Of a stretch of DNA of 64,000 nt, positions 26,389 to 35,911 are shown piece after piece. The translations under genes and the position numbers were made by a program. This stretch comes from Dethiobacter alkaliphilus AHT 1. GTDB taxonomy: Bacteria; Bacillota; Dethiobacteria; Dethiobacterales; Dethiobacteraceae. The notes beneath the pieces were generated by a model. It had not been told where the DNA came from, made no database searches, and worked only from the letters and a program-made list of their open reading frames with translations. How positions within the stretch are numbered: the stretch's first letter is position 1; each line of letters begins with the position of its first letter. The stretch covers positions 310,001-374,000 of the forward strand of contig NZ_ACJM01000001.1 in NCBI RefSeq assembly GCF_000174415.1. The letters are read 5' to 3'.

Positions 26389-28032
26389 ATGGCCCGGATG
26401 ATTCCCGATCTTGACCCCCAAACCATCGAAAATGACGGTGAGCGCCAATTCTATACTGCCGCAGCCCGTCTTCCCAAAGAGTATACTGTCTTTTACTCAT
26501 TTAAGTTTCTGACCCCGGAGGAACACGGCCATGCCGAGGCACTGCGGGAAGCGGACTTTGTTATTGTTCATCCCGCACTGGGTTATCTGGTGGTGGAGGT
26601 AAAGCAGGGGGAGGTAGCATATAAAGAAGGCCAGTGGCAAATCGACCATAACGGCACCTGGGCACCGCTTAAGAATCCGGTGGAGCAGGCCCGTACCGCC
26701 ATGTTTGCCATCCGGGAACAGTACAGGCAAACCGCCCCCACTGAAGTCTTCCCCCTGAAAATTAAATACGGCGTAGCTTTTCCGCATTGCAATGCCATTT
26801 CCGGCACTCTGCCGCCCGATCTGGATGAAAACAGCATTTTTTTGCAGACAGACTTAGACACCATGGAGGAGAAAATACTAATCCTGTTTAATGCTGAAAG
26901 CATGGTCCAGCAGCGGCAGGCGGCAGATATTCTGATTAATAAAGTTCTTGGCCCTTCTTTTAAGATCTATGTCCGTTTAGACCAACAGATTGAACAGTTT
27001 AACCGTCAGGCAGAGAAGCTTCTCACTGAAGAGCAGCAGCGCATCCTGGACGAAACGGAGTTGGACCGGCAAAAAATCTTTTTTGGTTCCGCTGGAACCG
27101 GCAAGACTTTTTTGGCCATGGAAAAAGCCAACCGACTGGCCGCCGACGGCCATCAGGTACTGCTGACCTGTTTTAACAAAAATCTGGCTCGGTACATGAA
27201 CAAAGAACTGTACTCACCTAAAATAACCGTAGCCAACTTCCATGACTACCTACTGCGTACGCTGCAGGAGCAAAACCCGTCCCTTTCAGTACCGCAGGAT
27301 CAGGCCCAATGGTCACAGTTTTTCTCAGAAGTATTACCGGAAGCCGGTTTCGACTATTTCGCCTCTCTTCCTGAACAAGAGAAGTTTTCCGCCCTTATCG
27401 TCGATGAAGGGCAGGACTTTCACGAAGAATGGTTCATGTGCCTGCAAAGCATGGTGCAGGATGACGGCCATTTCTATATCTTTGCCGACCCCGGCCAATC
27501 CCTGTTTACAGAAGATAATTCTTTTCTTAATAAACTGCCGCTGTCCAGGCACCGTCTGACGCAAAACCTGCGTAATACTCAAGCCATCAATAACTGGCTG
27601 GCTGCTTTTATTCCCAAAAATATGACGCTAAAAAGCCGCCTGCAGGCCGGCATGCCAGTCAGCACTTTTGTCTGGGAGGATGCTGCCGCAGAGAAGAAAC
27701 TCATCGAAGATGAGGGGGGCCGCCTGGTAAGCCAGGGTATAAAACCCAAACGCATCACCATTCTTTCCCCCAACAAAAAAGAAAAAAGCAGCCTGGCAGA
27801 AACCGCGTCCCTTAAAGGCTGGCCCATCGGTGATATCAACGACGTTAACCCCAACGCCATCCGCTTTTCCACCATTCGTTCTTTTAAAGGACTGGAAGCA
27901 GATGTTGTCTTTCTTATTGGCATAAAAGAAGGGACTCAGGCCTGTACCCCCGCCGATATCTACGTGGGCAGCTCCCGGGCCCGCTTCCTCCTGTATGTAT
28001 TCCACCATCAGCACATACAGATTAAACCCTAA
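26389..28032 (+). CDS. NERD-domain superfamily 1 DNA/RNA helicase
   Basis: About 547 residues. An N-terminal nuclease-related NERD domain (residues ~10-115) has ADFVIVHP and YLVVEVKQGE, the D and ExK of the fold. A UvrD-like helicase core follows: Walker A GSAGTGKT around residue 235, Walker B LIVDEGQD around 337, TQNLRNT, FSTIRSFKGLEADVV and the arginine-finger segment GSSRARFLLYV. It probably couples nucleic-acid unwinding with cleavage in repair or defence. ATG 26389 is six nt after GAGGTG; a GTG at 26380 lies inside that site. Confidence 0.88.
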   Translation: MARMIPDLDPQTIENDGERQFYTAAARLPKEYTVFYSFKFLTPEEHGHAEALREADFVIVHPALGYLVVEVKQGEVAYKEGQWQIDHNGTWAPLKNPVEQARTAMFAIREQYRQTAPTEVFPLKIKYGVAFPHCNAISGTLPPDLDENSIFLQTDLDTMEEKILILFNAESMVQQRQAADILINKVLGPSFKIYVRLDQQIEQFNRQAEKLLTEEQQRILDETELDRQKIFFGSAGTGKTFLAMEKANRLAADGHQVLLTCFNKNLARYMNKELYSPKITVANFHDYLLRTLQEQNPSLSVPQDQAQWSQFFSEVLPEAGFDYFASLPEQEKFSALIVDEGQDFHEEWFMCLQSMVQDDGHFYIFADPGQSLFTEDNSFLNKLPLSRHRLTQNLRNTQAINNWLAAFIPKNMTLKSRLQAGMPVSTFVWEDAAAEKKLIEDEGGRLVSQGIKPKRITILSPNKKEKSSLAETASLKGWPIGDINDVNPNAIRFSTIRSFKGLEADVVFLIGIKEGTQACTPADIYVGSSRARFLLYVFHHQHIQIKP

Positions 28033-28157
28033 ACCGTTTCCTTTTCACCGCGCCATATTCTTTCCCTGGGAAACTATCCTTGTATGTTGACCGCTGGGCA
28101 GGTATAATAAAAGTATAATTGCAAGAATATTCTGATTACTATAAGGGGCGTGTGGCA

Positions 28158-30089
28158 GTGAAAAAATTTTTGTTATTCAAAGGCCAACAAACCGATGTGG
28201 CCGAGATATTAAAGCAGGTAAACCCTTTTAGCTGTTTGGATACCGACACCCTAAATACCCTGGTAGAAAATGTGGAGGTAAAGCAATTCCACTCCGGGGA
28301 ATACGTTTATCGCCAGGGAGATGATTCCCTGCAGTCTTTGTTTGTGGTGGTCAGTGGTTTAGCTGAAATCAGTATTCTGGACGAACAGAGCAGGGAGACG
28401 GTTGTTGCCACCCGCAAGCCCAGGGATTTTTTTGGCGAGACCGCTTTTTTATCCGATGACCCCTACATTGCCTCGGTAAGGGCAGTGGAGGATCTCACGC
28501 TGCTCAAACTGCCCTTTGATATTTTTGAAAACATCCTCAGCCGCCACCCCGAATTCTCCAGCCAGTTTAGTAAAATCCTCACCGCCAGAATGCGGTTGAT
28601 TTACCATATCCAGATGTCTGGAGCATCGTCGGGCTACGTTATAGACCAGCCCATGCACAAACGGGTGGCTGATTTAATGTCCGCTCCCGTTATTACCTGC
28701 CTGTCCGGCAATGAGATAACGGATTTGGCCCGCACCATGACCTCCAGAAACGTTTCCTCTATTATAGTTACCGACCAGGATGAAAAACCCATCGGTATCA
28801 TCACTGAAAAAGACCTGGTAAAAAAAGTGGTGGCAGCAGGCTGCTTTGTAAAATCACTAAAAGCAGAGGATATTATGAGTGAGAACCTGCTGACGGTAAA
28901 ATCCGATGCTTTTTATTACGAAGCGCTGTTAACCATGGTGGAGCACAGCATTAAACATCTGGTGGTCACTGCAAAGGACAAAGCCATCGGCATGATTACA
29001 ATCCGGGACATGATTGAGTCCCGCGGCACCGCAGCGCTCAAGGTTGCCAAAAACATAGAACTGCAGGATACCATCGAAGATTTGGCTCGCACCGGTGAAA
29101 AAACCGATGCGGTACTGGAAGGCCTGGTGGTGGAAAACGCCAGCAGCAAGGAAATCCTGCAGCTTATTACCCAACTCTTTGACCGACTTACCCGCAAGGT
29201 AATCCGCATCTGTGAGCAAGAGATGATAGATGAGGGCTACGGCCCCCCGCCGGTGGCCTACAGTTGGATATCCATGGGCAGCAGCGGGCGCCAGGAACAG
29301 TTTGTCAAAACCGATCAGGATAACGGTATTATTTATGAAAACGTGCCGGCGGAAAAACAAGAGGAAGTGGCCGCCTATTTTCTCCGTCTGGGAGAAAAAG
29401 TGGTGGACGGCCTGCACCGCTGCGGGTTTGCTTTATGCCCCGGCAATGTCATGGCCTCCAACCCCATGTGGTGCCGTTCCCTGCGGGACTGGATGAAAGT
29501 CATCACCAAATGGGTTAATGTAATGGACCCGGAAAACGTCAGGTTGATGACCATTTTCCTGGATTTCCGCCACATCTCCGGAGAAAAGAAAGTTTGTGAC
29601 AAGCTGTGGAAGTATGTTATCAATAAATTCCAGGAATCTCCCAGTGTCCTGCATTTTCTGGCCCAAGATGACCTTAGCCACCGGGTACCCCTGAACTTCT
29701 TTAAGCAAATTATTGCTGAGAAGACAGGGGAGAAGCAGGGCCTGGTTAACCTGAAAGCATCGGCCAGTGTTCATCTGGTGGATTGCCTGCGCATTTTTGC
29801 CCTCAGGGAAAAAATTACCGCCACCAATACTTTGGAACGTTTAGATGCTCTGGCCAAACGCAATGTGTTCTCCCCCGACAACGCCGAATCCCTGACCTCG
29901 GCGTATGAAACGCTAATGTCTTTTCGCATCTGGCAGAGTCTTTTGCAGCTTAACGCCGGCCAGGAGCCGGATAATTACATCGATCCCAACCAACTGACCA
30001 AAAGAGAAAAGGCGGCCTTGCGCGAAGCCTTTATCGTGATAGACCGTCTGCAAAACCTGACCAGCCACGCCTTTAAAGCGTACAATTAA
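28158..30089 (+). CDS. cNMP-binding / CBS / DUF294 nucleotidyltransferase-like signal protein
   Basis: About 643 residues. In order: a cyclic-nucleotide-binding domain (FHSGEYVYRQGD, FFGETAFLSDDP), two CBS domains (VADLMSAPVITC..., AEDIMSENLLTV...), a DUF294 nucleotidyltransferase-like domain (ISMGSSGRQEQFVKTDQDNGI, around residues 370-390) and the DUF294 C-terminal substrate-binding domain. It resembles bacterial GlnD-like regulators of unknown target. GTG 28158 (or 28152) follows AAGGGG; a TTG at 28119 is open but unsupported. Monocistronic, no PolC-type exonuclease partner adjacent. Confidence 0.87.
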   Translation: MKKFLLFKGQQTDVAEILKQVNPFSCLDTDTLNTLVENVEVKQFHSGEYVYRQGDDSLQSLFVVVSGLAEISILDEQSRETVVATRKPRDFFGETAFLSDDPYIASVRAVEDLTLLKLPFDIFENILSRHPEFSSQFSKILTARMRLIYHIQMSGASSGYVIDQPMHKRVADLMSAPVITCLSGNEITDLARTMTSRNVSSIIVTDQDEKPIGIITEKDLVKKVVAAGCFVKSLKAEDIMSENLLTVKSDAFYYEALLTMVEHSIKHLVVTAKDKAIGMITIRDMIESRGTAALKVAKNIELQDTIEDLARTGEKTDAVLEGLVVENASSKEILQLITQLFDRLTRKVIRICEQEMIDEGYGPPPVAYSWISMGSSGRQEQFVKTDQDNGIIYENVPAEKQEEVAAYFLRLGEKVVDGLHRCGFALCPGNVMASNPMWCRSLRDWMKVITKWVNVMDPENVRLMTIFLDFRHISGEKKVCDKLWKYVINKFQESPSVLHFLAQDDLSHRVPLNFFKQIIAEKTGEKQGLVNLKASASVHLVDCLRIFALREKITATNTLERLDALAKRNVFSPDNAESLTSAYETLMSFRIWQSLLQLNAGQEPDNYIDPNQLTKREKAALREAFIVIDRLQNLTSHAFKAYN

Positions 30090-30127
30090 CGTAAGCAAAT
30101 ATTAATATCTAAATTTTCAGAAAATTA

Positions 30128-30156
30128 TTGCAATATTCGTCAGGATGTGCTATATT
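30128..30156 (+). promoter_or_regulatory. Promoter of candidate sRNA
   Basis: TTGCAA (30128-30133), exactly 17 bp, TATATT (30151-30156). Predicted start near 30162, more than 200 bp upstream of the next coding start. Confidence 0.7.
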
Positions 30157-30161
30157 AATAG

Positions 30162-30288
30162 CAACATAGCAAGTCCCTACACTTCACATTGAGTGTCAAG
30201 AAGCAACCAGTTTCTTGTTAGAGGCTGTGCCCCTCCCTGCACAGTTCTCTCACCTTTCAAAACCGCGGCAGAGACCGCGGTTTCTTTC
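30162..30288 (+). ncRNA. Candidate small RNA with C-rich anti-Shine-Dalgarno loop
   Basis: A consensus promoter and an intrinsic terminator bracket about 125 nt without an ORF. Predicted hairpins are ACACT/AGTGT (30179-30196), CAAGAA/TTCTTG (30197-30217) and CTGTGC/GCACAG (30225-30244). The third displays the loop CCCTCCCT. A terminator, AAACCGCGG/CCGCGGTTT (30260-30283) then CTTTC, ends it. C-rich loops of this kind are used by Gram-positive sRNAs to pair with ribosome sites. The loop is the exact complement of AGGGAGGG at 30571-30578, the ribosome site of the second coat gene downstream. The family is unassigned. It could instead be a leader of the coat genes, but the terminator argues for a separate RNA. 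Confidence 0.6.
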
Positions 30289-30379
30289 ATTGTAAAGAAT
30301 TTTTCACCAAGAATATAAAAAAATTTCTACCGCATACTACTACTGAAAAACACACCACAAAAAGAAAGGGGTTTTGAGA

Positions 30380-30565
30380 TTGGCTCAGATTAACCAGCAG
30401 GAGTTAGAGAACCTGCGCCATCTAATCGGTGCCCATGAAACAGGTGCTCAGAAGCTTGAAAGCTATGCGCAGCAGTGTACAGATCCCGAGTTTCAGCAAA
30501 TGTTCCAGCAATCTGCCAACAGTGCCCGTCAGACAAAACAGAAGTTAATGCAATTTTTAAGCTAA
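30380..30565 (+). CDS. Small CotF/YhcQ-like spore coat protein, first of pair
   Basis: 61-residue helical protein (MAQINQQELENLRHLIGAHET...), rich in Gln and related to the N-terminal half of CotF-like coat proteins. TTG 30380 lies eight nt after AAAGGGG; a TTG at 30374 is too close. It is followed after 19 bp by a second coat gene. Implies a sporulating host. Which coat layer it joins cannot be told. Confidence 0.7.
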   Translation: MAQINQQELENLRHLIGAHETGAQKLESYAQQCTDPEFQQMFQQSANSARQTKQKLMQFLS

Positions 30566-30584
30566 ACAAAAGGGAGGGAATTAA

Positions 30585-30836
30585 GTGCAAGATAAAGATA
30601 TGGTAAATGATGTCCTATCGCAAATTAACGCCAGCCTAGGTAACTACGCCAAAGCAATTTCCGAATGCTCTAATCCCCAGCTAAGGCAAGCGCTGCAGCA
30701 AATCAGGGACTCAGATGAGCAGTTCCAGTTCCAACTGGCGCAGAAAGCCACTCAAAAAGGTTTCTATCAGCCGGCCCAACAAGCCAACGACCAAATGGTA
30801 CAACAATACAAGAATCAGCTTAACCAACCAAGCTAA
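30585..30836 (+). CDS. CotF-family spore coat protein, second of pair
   Basis: 83 residues: MVNDVLSQINASLGNYAKAISECSNPQLRQAL... then GFYQPAQQANDQMVQQYKNQL, the helical CotF-type coat domain. GTG 30585 follows AGGGAGGG (30571-30578), an unusually strong ribosome site that is complementary to the loop of the candidate sRNA. Probably expressed in the mother cell late in sporulation; no sigma-K or sigma-E promoter could be assigned with confidence. Confidence 0.82.
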   Translation: MQDKDMVNDVLSQINASLGNYAKAISECSNPQLRQALQQIRDSDEQFQFQLAQKATQKGFYQPAQQANDQMVQQYKNQLNQPS

Positions 30837-30840
30837 ATCA

Positions 30841-30875
30841 AAAGCACGCCAGGTTTTCAAGCCGGCGTGCTTTAA
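30841..30875. terminator. Terminator between coat genes and convergent gene
   Basis: AAAGCACGCC (30841-30850) and GGCGTGCTTT (30864-30873) with a 13-nt loop. Symmetric enough to work for both strands. Confidence 0.8.
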
Positions 30876-31991
30876 CTATCTCAGAGACCAAGCCATTCCA
30901 TCTTCATCGGTTGCAAAATACTCATCATTCTCCTTGCAAAAATAAGCCCAATAACCGCTGTAATTTAGAGAGGGGGAGACCGCCAGGATTTTTTTTCTCC
31001 CCACCACCTGATTTGCCCTGTACCTGGGCGGCCGCGCCAACTGTAACGGTTGCTCTGCGGGAAAGGGCATATTAGCTTCAGACATGGCCCCACCATGCAT
31101 ACGCACAATATCCTGCACAATCTGTTCTGTCTCATTCAAACACTGTCGATCACAATCCAAATCGGCAATCCGGTATAACTCCAAATGAAACTGGTCCCGG
31201 CACTCATACCAGATTCCACTGCCGTCATGTTCACTAAACTTGATAAAATAATGCCAAACACTGTCTGCATCGGGACAGTCCCCCACAGCAAGCACTTCAA
31301 TCTTTCTGGCTCCGTCATCAAACTGCTGACCAACAGTAAACTTAGGCGGTCTGTGGATCTCTGTTTCCATAAAGTCCGGCATCTCATCAACATACCGGGT
31401 AGACTTCTCTCCAATTCTTATCTCTTCGTACAGCTTTTTTAACTGTTCCAGCTTACTTAGTATCGGCCTTTTTTCATGTTCCTCAAGTAATCGTTCTGCT
31501 TTGGCTAGATCCTGCTCCAACTCCGGCCCGTATTCCTCTAATAATTCCCTGATATCCTCAGCAGGCCCAGCGGGGCATGAAAAAGCAAGGGAGTTAAAAA
31601 GTACACCGGGAAACTCCTTTGTTTCCACCAGAGTATGCTCCTGAAAAGCCAGGATGGTCTTTATGGTATACCCCCAGCCCTCCCGCAAGTATTTCCGGGC
31701 ATTTTGCTCCAGTTTCTCAAACAAAGCTTCAACATGCCCGTTATGAATAACTTCGGTACCCTCTTCAGCAAAGATATTCACCTGATTATTGCCCGGCCGC
31801 TCCAAAATCTCATGTAAAACTCTTAACTTCCTGCGCAAATTTATTGGCACCACATCCGGATTCAGCGATTCCCTGTCACCCACCCGAATAATGGGATTAT
31901 GCTTTTTTAATAATGGCAAATATACTTCAACGGTATAATAGCTGTACAGGAAGCCAAAGAGTTTCATATCCATGAGCATCACCCTTTCCAT
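30876..31991 (-). CDS. Hypothetical protein, 371 residues
   Basis: Not recognised. Cytosolic-looking and acidic, with no signal peptide or membrane segment. The N-terminal half is mixed helix/strand with a YLREGWGYTIKTIL segment. A helical stretch (residues ~175-215, many Glu and Lys) precedes a C-terminal half with two similar beta-rich patches, each containing WHYF or YWAYFC. ATG 31991 is supported by AGGAG five nt upstream. Monocistronic. Confidence 0.6.
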   Translation of the reverse strand: MERVMLMDMKLFGFLYSYYTVEVYLPLLKKHNPIIRVGDRESLNPDVVPINLRRKLRVLHEILERPGNNQVNIFAEEGTEVIHNGHVEALFEKLEQNARKYLREGWGYTIKTILAFQEHTLVETKEFPGVLFNSLAFSCPAGPAEDIRELLEEYGPELEQDLAKAERLLEEHEKRPILSKLEQLKKLYEEIRIGEKSTRYVDEMPDFMETEIHRPPKFTVGQQFDDGARKIEVLAVGDCPDADSVWHYFIKFSEHDGSGIWYECRDQFHLELYRIADLDCDRQCLNETEQIVQDIVRMHGGAMSEANMPFPAEQPLQLARPPRYRANQVVGRKKILAVSPSLNYSGYWAYFCKENDEYFATDEDGMAWSLR

Positions 31992-32184
31992 ATACACTCC
32001 TGTTTTCAAACTTTCCACTTCAGGAAAAAAACTCCTGCTGTACAGTGGTTACTGCAAATACTCATTCTAAATGTTAGCAAAACCAAGATAATGGAAGGCC
32101 ACCTATATGTACCATTTTTAAAAAGCATAAAGTCTGGCTGGTAGCCAAAAATAAAAAAAAGGAGAGGAACTAAACTAACTAAAG

Positions 32185-32751
32185 ATGAAAATCAGAGACA
32201 GGATAATATTAGGCATGGTTGCCGGGCTAGCTGGGAATGTAATTAAAACTGCATCGGATGAATTTATGCTCAGTAAAAAGCTGTCAAAAAGGTCATTTCG
32301 CTCCACCGCCGCAGGTGTCTGGGTATCAAAAGAAAAAGAGGCTACAAATGTTAACGGACAGTTGTTGGGCCTACTCTTTGATTTTGGCCTGGGATCAATA
32401 GGAGGTATAGGAACCACCTATCTTCTATCTAAAACAGGCCGTGACCATGTAATTCCCAAAGGAGTTCTGGCTGGAATAACCGTTGGCTCCACAATAACTG
32501 CCTTACTTAGCGTTTTCCCAAACAATAAAGTAAAACCCAAAGATGCGGCAAGTAATTTAGCATACATGTTCAGCCACGCCCTTTATGGCATAACTACCAC
32601 AGCACTGGTGGCTAAAATGGGCCATGCTTCACTGTTTGATCCTAAGCCCCTAAATAATTATCTCCAACCCACAGAGTATACATCAGAGGAAATCAGGGAC
32701 ACAGCTGCACTACGACAATCACAGGAAAGGGAAAGTGCCATGTATCATTAA
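32185..32751 (+). CDS. Membrane protein of unknown function
   Basis: 188 residues with about four hydrophobic segments rich in Gly and Ala (IILGMVAGLAGNVIK, GLLFDFGLGSIGGIGTTYLL, GVLAGITVGSTITALLSV, HALYGITTTALVAKMG). The pattern recalls YqhR or DUF1440-type clostridial membrane proteins, but I cannot fix the family. A GGAGAGG site lies about 18 nt upstream of ATG 32185, which is rather far. The terminator stem overlaps its last codons. Confidence 0.65.
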   Translation: MKIRDRIILGMVAGLAGNVIKTASDEFMLSKKLSKRSFRSTAAGVWVSKEKEATNVNGQLLGLLFDFGLGSIGGIGTTYLLSKTGRDHVIPKGVLAGITVGSTITALLSVFPNNKVKPKDAASNLAYMFSHALYGITTTALVAKMGHASLFDPKPLNNYLQPTEYTSEEIRDTAALRQSQERESAMYH

Positions 32752-32768
32752 AGGCACTTTTTTTTGTT
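32732..32768 (+). terminator. Intrinsic terminator overlapping the gene end
   Basis: AAAGTGCC (32732-32739) and GGCACTTT (32753-32760) followed by a run of nine T. The left arm encodes the last residues of the membrane protein. Confidence 0.85.
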
Positions 32769-32896
32769 GCACAAACAGAGAGGGAAACGTACTGCAAGCC
32801 AAGAATTAATAGGTAATTATTGCTATTTATCTGGGACACAAGCATGTCTTGCCCGTAGGGTATAATCTTTACCACATCTTCATAAGGGGGATTTCC

Positions 32897-35800
32897 ATGA
32901 ACATCCTGTTAAAAACCCTGGCCCAAATCTGCCGGACCCATAAAATCCAGGAAAAACTTTTGCTCTGCAATACTCTCTCCACCGGCCATCAACTCCTGGA
33001 GAGCCTGAGCAAAGAGAATGTGCCCTGGCTAAACCTGCGTCCCGTCACACCCTTGGAACTGGCCACAGAACAGGCCAAACCCATGCTACTTACCAAAAAC
33101 ATAACCATTCCCACCGAAGGACAACTCCTGTTCCTCTTAGAAGAAATCCTCCAACAAATGCGGGCTAACTCCCAACTCCAATATTTTGCCGAACTACATA
33201 ACCAAAACTCCCTGACCCGAGTACTCTACCCTACCATCAAAGAACTACGCCTCACCGGCATCACTGCTTCCCAACTAAACGAATCATCCTTTGTGGACCC
33301 CTGTAAAGGCCAGGAAATAATCACAGTCCTTACTCTCTGGGAAGAAAAACTATCCTCCCTAAACTGGGCTGATGCCGCCACCATCTATAACATAGCCCTT
33401 CAAACCAAAACAAACAGCAGTCCTTACTACCTTATTCCCGAAGACCTGGATCTATCACCGCTGGAGCTGACCTTTGTCAAACACCTGACATCCCACAAGC
33501 AAATTATCCTCCCTCAGGACCCAGTCCTAAACCATTCTCACAGCCATACTTTTACCACACCACAACCTACTCCCCAAAGCCCCCTGTCCTGGCTCTTTGA
33601 CCCCCAAAACTCACCGCAACCCCCGGAGCTTACCATCCTGCGTGCTTACGGTCAGACAAACGAAATCCGTCAGGTTCTGCGCCATCTGCAACAAGAAAAC
33701 ATCCCCTTAGATAACGCCGTAGTCTGCCACACCAGCACCAAATATATTCCCCTGATCTTAACCATCACAGCCAGCCAAAACATACCGGTAACCTTTGCCG
33801 AAGGTATTCCCTTAGGCTTTACCCGGCCGGGCCGCTTCACCCTGCAGTTAATCCGCTGGATAGAAGAGCGCTACACTTCTTTAATCCTTCACCAACTGAT
33901 GACCAGCGGCGACATGCGTCTGACCTCAGCCACCACACAAGCCCGTCTGCTGCGCCAGGCAAACATCGGTTGGGAGCGCAGCCGCTACATACCCTGCACA
34001 GAATCGCTTCATCAATCCATCCTGCAAAAAGCAACCGCAGCCACCAATGAAGGAAACGACCCCTACGCCCAATATCTCCACCAACAAGCCGAGCATGTAT
34101 CTACACTAAAACAAACCCTAACCCAAATCTTCTCCCGCATCCCCGACGCCACCGACGGTAACGTCAGCTTCCCTAAGCTTTGCCGGGGAATCTCCCAGAC
34201 CACCTCCACCTACGCCCGCATCAGCTCCCCCACAGACGGCCTGGCACTGGCCGCCATCCAGGACACCCTCACCGAAGCAGCCCACGCCTTCAGCGGCACA
34301 CTCCCTTTGCGCGAAGCACTGCGCCGCCTGCATCAGGTCCTGGATACTCTCCACACCGCCGCCTCACCCCCTAAACCGGGCCACCTACACATCACCGGCC
34401 TAAACCAGGCAGCCTTTACCCACCGCCCGGTAACCTTCATGGTGGGCCTGGACGCCAACTTCCCAGGCTCCGGCCTGCAGGATCCGGTCCTTCTAGACCA
34501 GGAAAGAGAGCAGATCCACCCGGAATTATCCCTTCTGACCCACGAACCTGCCAAAAGACAATACCGCCTGGCCCGCTACCTGTCTTCTCGCCGCGGCCAA
34601 ATCATCCTCAGCTACCCATCCTACGATACAGTAGAAGGCCGCCATACTTCCCCCGCCGCCATCCTTTTGCAGGCCCACCGCCTGCAAACCAACAACCCCA
34701 CCGCCGACTACTCCGCTCTACAAGAATCACTCACCACACCGGCCGGCTTTCTGGCCCCATCACCGGACCAATTCACCACCCTGGAAGAATGGTGGTTAAC
34801 AACCACGCTTAAAAATCTCTCTGCCCACAACATTAACACGGTAACAGCCTGTTATCCCCACATTGCCTCCGGATTAGAAGCCCACCAACACAGAGCAGGC
34901 ACCGACTTTACCCCTTATGACGGCAGGGTAGACCCGGATTTGGACCGCGATCCCCGCATTTCCCAAACCCTGACCCTGTCTGCCACCCAATTTGAAAACC
35001 TGGCCAACTGTCCTTTCGGCTACTTTCTGCGCTACGTACTGCGCATCCAACCACCGGAGGATGCAGAGTACGATCCCGGCACCTGGCTGGACCCCTTAAC
35101 CCGCGGCTCCTTACTCCACGACATCTACTGCACCTACCTGCGCCAAACACACAACCCGGATAACCCCCAGCCTCCCAACAAACAAACACTGCTATCCATA
35201 GCCGAAGACCTCATCAATCAAACCAAACAAACCCTGCCGCCGCCCAGCGACATGGTCTTTGAGCACGAGAAAGAAGAGCTCCTCCGCGGCCTGGAAGTCT
35301 TCTGGCGCGTAGAAGAGTCCGCCCAGACCAAGCCCGCCTTCTTTGAAGTGCCCTTTGGTTTTGGCCAACAGGAAGCAGAAGAAGCGGGACTGGGCCTCTC
35401 CGAGCCGGTTACCGTCACCCTGTCCGACGGCAAAGAAATCCGCATCCGCGGCCGCATCGACCGCATCGACTACGGCACCGCAGAGAACCTCTACCAGGTC
35501 TGGGACTTTAAAACCGGCAGCACCTACGGCTACGAAGAACAGGCAGTATTTAAGCAGGGCCGCCAGATCCAACACGCCCTCTATGCCTTTGCCGCCGAAG
35601 CCATCCTCAAACAGTCCGGCACAGACCACAACGCAAAAGTGGAAGCCTCCGGCTACCTGTTTCCCACAGACAAAGGGGAAGGCCAGCGCTTTGCCCGCCT
35701 GCAGGCCAACCGCCACCAGATCCTGGAGCTTCTCAGCCAAGGACTGGACATTGTGGCCACCGGCACATTTTGTGCCACCGATGACCAGAACCGCTGCACT

Positions 35801-35911
35801 TTCTGTGATTTTAAAATTGTCTGCAGACACCCACAAGCAAGCATACAAGCCAAAGAGAAAAAAGAGCATCCCGATCTGGATGCCTGGAGGGGGTTAGAAG
35901 ACTATGAATAG
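32897..35911 (+). CDS. addB: AddB-like helicase-exonuclease subunit
   Basis: About 1004-residue partner of AddA in the RecBCD-type double-strand break resection complex. The C-terminal PD-(D/E)XK nuclease is visible (IRGRIDRID...YQVWDFKTGS). Iron-sulfur cysteines frame it: CPFGYFLRYVL near residue 700 and CTFCDFKIVCRH at the end. I see no intact Walker A at the N-terminus; GQTNEIRQVLRHL marks an inactivated helicase fold, as in other AddB/RexB. ATG 32897 follows AAGGGGG. It overlaps addA by eight bases. Codons are strongly C-rich. Confidence 0.85.
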   Translation: MNILLKTLAQICRTHKIQEKLLLCNTLSTGHQLLESLSKENVPWLNLRPVTPLELATEQAKPMLLTKNITIPTEGQLLFLLEEILQQMRANSQLQYFAELHNQNSLTRVLYPTIKELRLTGITASQLNESSFVDPCKGQEIITVLTLWEEKLSSLNWADAATIYNIALQTKTNSSPYYLIPEDLDLSPLELTFVKHLTSHKQIILPQDPVLNHSHSHTFTTPQPTPQSPLSWLFDPQNSPQPPELTILRAYGQTNEIRQVLRHLQQENIPLDNAVVCHTSTKYIPLILTITASQNIPVTFAEGIPLGFTRPGRFTLQLIRWIEERYTSLILHQLMTSGDMRLTSATTQARLLRQANIGWERSRYIPCTESLHQSILQKATAATNEGNDPYAQYLHQQAEHVSTLKQTLTQIFSRIPDATDGNVSFPKLCRGISQTTSTYARISSPTDGLALAAIQDTLTEAAHAFSGTLPLREALRRLHQVLDTLHTAASPPKPGHLHITGLNQAAFTHRPVTFMVGLDANFPGSGLQDPVLLDQEREQIHPELSLLTHEPAKRQYRLARYLSSRRGQIILSYPSYDTVEGRHTSPAAILLQAHRLQTNNPTADYSALQESLTTPAGFLAPSPDQFTTLEEWWLTTTLKNLSAHNINTVTACYPHIASGLEAHQHRAGTDFTPYDGRVDPDLDRDPRISQTLTLSATQFENLANCPFGYFLRYVLRIQPPEDAEYDPGTWLDPLTRGSLLHDIYCTYLRQTHNPDNPQPPNKQTLLSIAEDLINQTKQTLPPPSDMVFEHEKEELLRGLEVFWRVEESAQTKPAFFEVPFGFGQQEAEEAGLGLSEPVTVTLSDGKEIRIRGRIDRIDYGTAENLYQVWDFKTGSTYGYEEQAVFKQGRQIQHALYAFAAEAILKQSGTDHNAKVEASGYLFPTDKGEGQRFARLQANRHQILELLSQGLDIVATGTFCATDDQNRCTFCDFKIVCRHPQASIQAKEKKEHPDLDAWRGLEDYE

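Noticed and set aside
35192-35869. Long reverse-strand open frame (225 codons) opposite addB
   Set aside because: Antisense shadow of C-rich addB codons; no domain, no ribosome site.
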